A DNA stretch of 64,000 bases from an uncultured Desulfobacter sp. (GTDB taxonomy: Bacteria; Desulfobacterota; Desulfobacteria; Desulfobacterales; Desulfobacteraceae): the NCBI RefSeq assembly GCF_963664415.1, contig NZ_OY761443.1, positions 248,001 through 312,000 of the forward strand. Reading direction: 5' to 3'. Positions within the stretch are counted from its first letter, which is position 1. Each line of letters starts with the position of its first letter. Both the position numbers and the translations under genes were made by a program. This document shows positions 58,759 to 64,000 of this stretch, one piece after another. The notes under the pieces were generated by a model. It did no database searches, had not been told where the DNA came from, and was given only the letters and a program-made list of their open reading frames with translations.

Positions 58759-61383
58759 CTATTGGGATACCGAATCAAACACCGACTCCAAAGCTTTGTC
58801 AAGGAATTCAGGTTTTGTGCCGCCGGCCTGGGCCATATCCGGCCGACCGCCACCACCGCCGCCCACAATACCAGCAGCGGTTTTTACGATATTTCCTGCC
58901 TTAAAGGTCTTGGTTAAATCTTCTGTGACCATGGAGATAAGCAATGCCTTACCGTTGGATTCGGCACCCAGTAATAACACGCCGGAACCCAATTTATTTT
59001 TAAATTTGTCTGCCAGGTCCCGAAGCTGGGATGGATTCTCAATTTCCACCCGTTTGGCCAGCACTTTGACCCCGTTGATCTCCTTGATATCATCATCGAT
59101 GTTTTCAACTGATTTGGACGCGATCTTGGCCTTGAGTGCAGCCAATTCCTTTTCCGCAGCTTTTTTTTCGGCCATCACCGTTTCAAGCCGATCCACCATA
59201 TCGCCTTTGCTGCTTTTCAAGATACCCGCCGCTTTCTCCATGGCAGCCTGATCTGCATGGACTGCTTCAAGAGCGGCAAGCCCTGTCACCGCTTCAATAC
59301 GGCGTACACCCGAGGCAATACCGCCCTCGGACAGGATGCGGAACAACCCGATGTCGCCTGTGGCACGGGTATGTGTGCCGCCGCACAGTTCCTGGGAGAA
59401 ATCCCCCTGGGAAACCACCCGGACCACATCCCCGTATTTTTCCTCAAACAGAGCCGTGGCACCTGACCGGACCGCCTCATTCATGCCCATCTCCTTTGTG
59501 GTCACAGCAACGTTCTCCATGATGCGGGTATTGACTTCGGTCTCAATGCCGGCAAGCTCTTCGGGGGTGGCTGCGCTGAAATGGGTAAAGTCAAACCGCA
59601 GCCTGTCAGGGGTCACAAGAGACCCGGACTGCTTGACATGGTCGCCTAAAACCTTGCGAAGGGCTGAATGCAGAATGTGGGTGGCTGAATGATTTGCCGC
59701 GGTGGCACGGCGAAGTTGTGCATTCACCTTAAGGGTAAATGTATCGCCTTTTTTGCAGGATCCCTTGATAATTTTGCCTTTGTGGATGAAAAGGCCCGAA
59801 GGATCCTTAACCGTATCAATGATCTCAATTGCGCAAGCATCATTTTCAAAACGACCTTTGTCCCCTGCCTGACCGCCGGATTCTGCATAAAATACAGTCT
59901 CGGGAGTAACTACTTCAATTTCGTCACCAACAATAGCCGTTTCAACTTCAGCATCATCCTTAACCACGATGAGCAGGTCACTTTCCATTTCAACGGCATC
60001 ATAACCTTTAAATACGGTTTTCACGCCCGCAGAAGTCAACGGTTTATACGCATCTCCCACACCGGCAAATTTCTTTTTGGACTTGGATCTTGCTTTCTGT
60101 TCGGCCATGGCCGCATCAAACCCGGCCAGATCCAGGTCAATCCCCATCTCCTTGACATGGTCTTGAATAATGTCCACGGGGAATCCAAAGGTATCATACA
60201 GTTTAAAAATCACCTCTCCGGGAATGATTTTCTCATTGTTCTTTCCAAGATCCTCAATGGTTGCTTCCAAAAGCTTCATACCGATTTCAAGGGTTTCAAG
60301 GAACTTTTCCTCTTCGTTCTTCACCACATTAAGGATAAACGCCGCAGACTCTTTGAGCTCCGGATAGGCTTCATCCATAATGGAGAACACGGTTTGAACG
60401 GTTTTGTGTAAAAACGATTCGGTCAGCCCAATGCTGCGTCCGTACCGGATGGCCCGGCGCATAATCCGGCGAAGGACATAACCGCGCCCCTCGTTGGAAG
60501 GCAACACACCGTCGCAGATCAAAAAGGCAGATGCCCTTGAATGATCGGCAATGACCTTCATCGCCACTTCCACTTCCTTGGATTCGCCTCGTTTTTTGCC
60601 CGCCAGTTCCCCGACCCGTTCCATGATGGGCACAAAAAGGTCAGTATCAAAATTGGTAGGCACATCCTGAAGAACGGAAATAATACGCTCAAGGCCCATA
60701 CCCGTGTCAATACTAGGTTTAGGCAGCGGCGTCATGGTGCCGTCTTCGCTTCTCTCAAACTGCATGAATACCAGGTTCCACAACTCCAACCACCGGTCAC
60801 AGTCACAGCCCACAGCACAGTTGGGATCATCACACCCGAACGCTCTGCCCCGGTCAATGTGAATTTCTGAGCATGGACCGCAGGGGCCGGTGTCACCCAT
60901 GGCCCAAAAATTATCCGCCTCGCCTAACCGAGAGATGCGCTCAGCAGGTACGCCAACCTGCTTATTCCAGATCTCAAAGGCTTCGTCATCATCCTTATAA
61001 ACGGAGACATGGAGCTTATCCGCATCAAACCCGTATCCGTTGGTGAGCAGATCCCAGGCGAAATCAATGGCCTGTTCCTTGAAATACTCGCCAAAGGAAA
61101 AATTACCCAGCATCTCAAAAAAGGTGTGGTGGCGCGCTGTGTATCCTACATTTTCAAGATCGTTATGTTTGCCTCCGGCACGCACACATTTCTGAGAGGT
61201 GACGGCGGTTGTATAGTCACGTTTTTCATCGCCTGTAAAAACGCGTTTAAACTGCACCATCCCGGCGTTGACAAACAGCAGGGTGGGATCATCCTGGGGT
61301 ACTAGGGACGACGAACGCACATGGCGGTGGTTATGTTTATTAAAATATTCGAGGAAAATTTTCCTGGCTTCATTACCTGTCAT
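58759..61383 (-). CDS. alaS: Alanyl-tRNA synthetase
   Basis: 874 residues, the usual bacterial length. It charges tRNA-Ala. Catalytic class II motifs are in VNAGMVQFKRVFTGDEKRDY, ARHHTFFEMLGNFSFGEYF and TGPCGPCSEIHIDRG. A GCD(x)CD zinc-like insertion follows. The editing domain has HSATHILHSALRKVLGDHV (HxxxH) and CGGTHTRATGDIGLF. The C-Ala domain has the Gly-rich VGGGGGGRPDMAQAGG. Reads leftward downstream of recA, separated by a palindromic element. Confidence 0.97.
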   Translation of the reverse strand: MTGNEARKIFLEYFNKHNHRHVRSSSLVPQDDPTLLFVNAGMVQFKRVFTGDEKRDYTTAVTSQKCVRAGGKHNDLENVGYTARHHTFFEMLGNFSFGEYFKEQAIDFAWDLLTNGYGFDADKLHVSVYKDDDEAFEIWNKQVGVPAERISRLGEADNFWAMGDTGPCGPCSEIHIDRGRAFGCDDPNCAVGCDCDRWLELWNLVFMQFERSEDGTMTPLPKPSIDTGMGLERIISVLQDVPTNFDTDLFVPIMERVGELAGKKRGESKEVEVAMKVIADHSRASAFLICDGVLPSNEGRGYVLRRIMRRAIRYGRSIGLTESFLHKTVQTVFSIMDEAYPELKESAAFILNVVKNEEEKFLETLEIGMKLLEATIEDLGKNNEKIIPGEVIFKLYDTFGFPVDIIQDHVKEMGIDLDLAGFDAAMAEQKARSKSKKKFAGVGDAYKPLTSAGVKTVFKGYDAVEMESDLLIVVKDDAEVETAIVGDEIEVVTPETVFYAESGGQAGDKGRFENDACAIEIIDTVKDPSGLFIHKGKIIKGSCKKGDTFTLKVNAQLRRATAANHSATHILHSALRKVLGDHVKQSGSLVTPDRLRFDFTHFSAATPEELAGIETEVNTRIMENVAVTTKEMGMNEAVRSGATALFEEKYGDVVRVVSQGDFSQELCGGTHTRATGDIGLFRILSEGGIASGVRRIEAVTGLAALEAVHADQAAMEKAAGILKSSKGDMVDRLETVMAEKKAAEKELAALKAKIASKSVENIDDDIKEINGVKVLAKRVEIENPSQLRDLADKFKNKLGSGVLLLGAESNGKALLISMVTEDLTKTFKAGNIVKTAAGIVGGGGGGRPDMAQAGGTKPEFLDKALESVFDSVSQ

Positions 61384-61423
61384 AATATTATTGGCTCCTG
61401 CTCAACTATAACCGGTTAGCTTA

Positions 61424-61548
61424 GTGTTTGGGCGCAAAGTCACCCACCTGCGGCGTTGCATAAAAATTTACAATCCTCACATACATTAGTATGCTCCGGT
61501 TATAAATTTTTATGCGCCTTGCATCTGGGTAACTTTGCGCCCAAACAC
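61424..61548. repeat. 125-bp imperfect palindrome between recA and alaS
   Basis: GTGTTTGGGCGCAAAGT at the left and its near complement ACTTTGCGCCCAAACAC at the right form long arms. Inside, GCATAAAAATTTA and TAAATTTTTATGC pair. The ends are distinct from the 13.9-kb type. Non-coding, and possibly mobile or a bidirectional structural element. Confidence 0.8.
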
Positions 61549-61565
61549 AGGGTTCCATTCAGGCA

Positions 61566-62618
61566 CTATACCTCCAGTTTACTGTCCTTTCCGGTGTCGG
61601 GTGCAGTTTTGGGTGCTTCCGGTCCGGCAATTCCAAGTTCGGTTCTTACTTTAAGTTCAATGGCATCAAAAATATCGGGATTGTCGTTTAAAAAGGCCTT
61701 TACATTCTCCCGGCCCTGGCCGATGCGCTCTTTGTCAAATGAATACCAGGACCCGCTCTTGTTCACAATATCCAGCTCAACCCCCATGTCCAGAAGGTCG
61801 CCGGTCCTGGAAATGCCCTCCCCGTACATCAAATCGAATTCCACATTTTTAAATGGGGGGGCCAGTTTATTTTTTACCACCTTAACCTTGGTACGGGATC
61901 CGATCACATCTTCGCCATTCTTGATGGCTGCGGCTTTTCGAATCTCGAGACGCATGGAAGAATAAAATTTCAAGGCATTGCCACCGGTGGTGGTTTCCGG
62001 GTTTCCATACACCACACCAATCTTCATGCGGATCTGGTTTATGAAAATCAAGGTAGTGGCGGTTTTACCAATGGTGGCGGTCAATTTACGAAGGGCCTGG
62101 GACATCAGTCTTGCCTGTAGTCCCATGTGGGAGTCGCCCATCTCGCCTTCAATTTCTGATCGGGGCACAAGGGCTGCCACCGAATCCACAATCATAATAT
62201 CAACCCCGCCGCTTCTCACCAGCATATCGGCAATCTCAAGGGCCTGTTCACCGTTATCGGGCTGGGAGACCAGCAGTTCGTCACAGTCCACACCCAGCTG
62301 CTTGGCATAGGCCACATCCAAGGCGTGTTCAGCATCAATAAACGCGGCAATGCCGCCTTTTCTCTGGGCCTGGGCCACAGCATGAAGCGCAAGGGTTGTT
62401 TTACCGGAAGATTCAGGGCCGTAGATCTCAATGACCCGGCCTCTGGGATATCCGCCTACCCCCAGGGCCTTGTCCAAGGCAAGGGAGCCGGACCGAATCA
62501 CGGGCACGTCTTGAATTTCCCGTCCGCCCAGCTTCATAATCGAACCTTTACCGAACTGGCGCTCGATTTGGTTCATGGCGGTCTGGACAGCTTTTTCCTT
62601 TTCCTTATTTTTTTCCAT
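61566..62618 (-). CDS. recA: Recombinase RecA
   Basis: 350 residues. ATP-dependent strand exchange and SOS co-protease. Walker A GPESSGKTTLALHAV, Walker B LVRSGGVDIMIVDSVAALVP, the SEIEGEMGDSHMGLQARLMS loop L1 and NQIRMKIGVVYGNPETTTGG loop L2 are canonical. No LexA-type box can be placed in the 12 bp before it; it follows pgpA closely and is likely read from a promoter further upstream. Confidence 0.98.
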   Translation of the reverse strand: MEKNKEKEKAVQTAMNQIERQFGKGSIMKLGGREIQDVPVIRSGSLALDKALGVGGYPRGRVIEIYGPESSGKTTLALHAVAQAQRKGGIAAFIDAEHALDVAYAKQLGVDCDELLVSQPDNGEQALEIADMLVRSGGVDIMIVDSVAALVPRSEIEGEMGDSHMGLQARLMSQALRKLTATIGKTATTLIFINQIRMKIGVVYGNPETTTGGNALKFYSSMRLEIRKAAAIKNGEDVIGSRTKVKVVKNKLAPPFKNVEFDLMYGEGISRTGDLLDMGVELDIVNKSGSWYSFDKERIGQGRENVKAFLNDNPDIFDAIELKVRTELGIAGPEAPKTAPDTGKDSKLEV

Positions 62619-62630
62619 CGTGTTTTCCTC

Positions 62631-63101
62631 CTAAATCAAGCCTGAAAGGTATATTCCTTTTAGCAGGAAAGCAGCCAGCACCCCTGCCATTAAATCATCC
62701 AACACAATACCGGCCCCGCCGGAAAAGTTTTTTTCAAACCAGCGGATCGGAAAAGGTTTAAGTATATCAAAACATCTAAAGGCAATAAAGCCCACAAGTA
62801 AAGTAAGCAGATTCACAGGCACCAGGGTCATGGTAACACAAAACCCTGCCATCTCATCGATGACCACAGCGCCCGGATCCTTACCGCCAATCAGAATCTC
62901 AGCCTCCTGGGAAATCCAGACCGCACAAAGGAGCACACCCACCAAAAACAAGGCGGCAGCGCCAGGCGTACACGTCGTTGCCAGCCAACTCATGATGCCG
63001 ATCAACGGCAGGCCGGCAAGGGTGCCGAATGTCCCGGGGGCAAAGGGTATCCGTCCCAGACCAAACCCTGTGGCAATAAAAAGTATCGCTTTTTCCCCCA
63101 T
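62631..63101 (-). CDS. pgpA: Phosphatidylglycerophosphatase A
   Basis: This 156-residue inner-membrane phosphatase removes phosphate from phosphatidylglycerol-phosphate. Typical segments are GFGLGRIPFAPGTFGTLAGL, DPGAVVIDEMAGFCVTM and FRCFDILKPFPIRWFEKN, with GAGIVLDDLMAGVLAA in the last helix. It ends 12 bp before recA and starts 23 bp after larC, forming a likely operon. Confidence 0.93.
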   Translation of the reverse strand: MGEKAILFIATGFGLGRIPFAPGTFGTLAGLPLIGIMSWLATTCTPGAAALFLVGVLLCAVWISQEAEILIGGKDPGAVVIDEMAGFCVTMTLVPVNLLTLLVGFIAFRCFDILKPFPIRWFEKNFSGGAGIVLDDLMAGVLAAFLLKGIYLSGLI

Positions 63102-63124
63102 CAGGCGGCTCCTTTTCCGATCTA

Positions 63125-64000
63125 TTATGACCGGCCTGTTTGTCCGTCAAGGGGATTTACGTCAGCCAGAATCCGTTCATACACCTGATAAAAGGGCAAA
63201 TTTTGTTCCCGGGCAATGCGTTTACATTCATCGTATTCGGGCATAATCCGGGCCTGACCGTTTGGGCGGATGATCTTCTTGGCGTTTACATAGCCAAGAC
63301 TTGTCTCCACATCTACAGGTTCACGCCGCAAGATCATCCGATCACACACATGATATCGAACGCCGATGCTCGTGGTTTCGGACAGGAGAACTTTAGAAAG
63401 CAGCTGGAGCTGCGGCTTGTGGCAAATCACTTCAATGCGGGTGGCGGGCCGGTTCTTTTTCATGAATGCCGGTGTAAAACTGACATCAAGCGCGCCTTGT
63501 TCCATGAGGCGGTCCATGACAAAGCCAAGGCCCTCCGGGCTCATGTCATCCACATTGGTATAAAGGACATAAACCTGATCGGACAGGATGTTCTCCCCAT
63601 AACCTTTTACTCCAGCAGGGGTGCCCAGCACCAGGCGCAGAAGATTCGGCACAGATGCCCCTGTATCACGTTTGCCGGCACCATAGCCTACTTTTTCAAT
63701 CTGCATGTCCGGCATGCCGCCAAACTGCGGGGCCAGCGTTGCCACAAGGGATGCACCCGTAGGCGTAACGATTTCGGTTTTAGCATCAGATCCTGTCACT
63801 TCAAGGCCCTTAAGAATGGCAACAGTCGCCGGAACAGGCACCGGAATGGTGCCGTGGGCGCACTTAATTGTCCCTGACCCCAGAGGGATCGGCGTTGCGA
63901 CAACCTGATCCACACCTAAATAATCCAAGGCCAGAAAACTGCCGATAATATCAACCAGGCTGTCAATGCCGCCAATCTCATGGAAGTGGACGGTTTCAAT
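63125..64000 (-). CDS. larC: Nickel-pincer cofactor nickel insertase LarC, 5' partial
   Basis: The C-terminal ~292 codons are visible; the frame is open to the right edge, where VHFHEIGGIDSLVDIIG shows the histidine-rich metal region continuing beyond. Further motifs are TPIPLGSGTIKCAHGTIPVP, IVTPTGASLVATLA, YTNVDDMSPEGLGFVMDRLM and MKKNRPATRIEVICH. LarC inserts Ni into the pyridinium bis-thiocarboxylate cofactor made by LarB and LarE and used by LarA-type racemases. An internal TTG at 63928 is not the start. First known gene of the larC-pgpA-recA string. Confidence 0.9.
   Translation of the reverse strand: METVHFHEIGGIDSLVDIIGSFLALDYLGVDQVVATPIPLGSGTIKCAHGTIPVPVPATVAILKGLEVTGSDAKTEIVTPTGASLVATLAPQFGGMPDMQIEKVGYGAGKRDTGASVPNLLRLVLGTPAGVKGYGENILSDQVYVLYTNVDDMSPEGLGFVMDRLMEQGALDVSFTPAFMKKNRPATRIEVICHKPQLQLLSKVLLSETTSIGVRYHVCDRMILRREPVDVETSLGYVNAKKIIRPNGQARIMPEYDECKRIAREQNLPFYQVYERILADVNPLDGQTGRS

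Noticed and set aside
59689..60411. 240-codon plus-strand frame opposite alaS
   Set aside because: It lies fully antisense to conserved alaS codons and shows no protein features.

Overview
The window reads as chromosomal DNA of a mesophilic, Gram-negative, anaerobic deltaproteobacterium (Desulfobacterota, Desulfobacteraceae-like). This is an inference from gene style: many PAS, HD-GYP and GGDEF sensors, a nickel-pincer LarC, a short FtsK, an FecR/OmpA/CHASE2 cluster and OmpP1/FadL. No rRNA or other taxonomic marker was compared. Housekeeping genes sit at both ends. A purD-purE fusion and a threonylcarbamoyl-AMP synthase are on the left; yejB/yejE, alaS, recA, pgpA and larC are on the right.

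From 2.4 to 20 kb there are decayed gene stubs (rhomboid and PAS) meeting at one breakpoint, an iron alcohol dehydrogenase, a very large hybrid histidine kinase overlapping a diguanylate cyclase response regulator, a CDF metal exporter, a DUF3108 protein paired with an FtsK motor whose N-terminus looks like ZapA instead of membrane segments, a repeat-bearing amidase, and an FecR / OmpA-lipoprotein / CHASE2-HD-GYP gene set. Two copies of a ~138-bp palindromic element lie in this stretch, and one supplies the start codon of the HD-GYP gene.

From 20.08 to 31.71 kb an integrative island occupies the 3' end of a tRNA-Leu(CAA) gene. A 30-bp tRNA-end duplication marks the far side, and a 19-bp motif recurs near both ends. 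The island holds an IS3-family element split by an IS4-family element (10-bp target duplication), a DUF4062 gene, an IS21-family element with a third gene and a 52-bp perfect palindrome, IS-truncated genes, a RhuM-Fic protein and a tyrosine integrase broken by a frameshift. It therefore looks immobile on its own.

From 32 to 45 kb come a Cache-PAS-HD-GYP receptor, a HEAT-repeat/receiver protein, a GntR regulator divergent from an FAD amine oxidase, an alpha/beta hydrolase, a FadL-type porin, an intact MetS small subunit beside the frameshifted stump of its NSS transporter, and an ammonium transporter behind a well-spaced sigma-54 promoter.

The most interesting region is 44.9-56.5 kb: about a dozen exported proteins in two convergent gene sets. 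They include two CsgG-like proteins (one a TPR lipoprotein), a FlgT-like protein, an LPP20/FlgP-like protein, an HtrA-type protease, a large lipoprotein, and a secreted protein made of seven 36-residue repeats with a curlin-like G-x-G-N-T-A core. A GIN-domain (DUF2807) protein lies next to it. I read this as a candidate curli-like surface-fibre export system with non-canonical subunits. Three copies of a hairpin element with compensating base changes are scattered only through this region.
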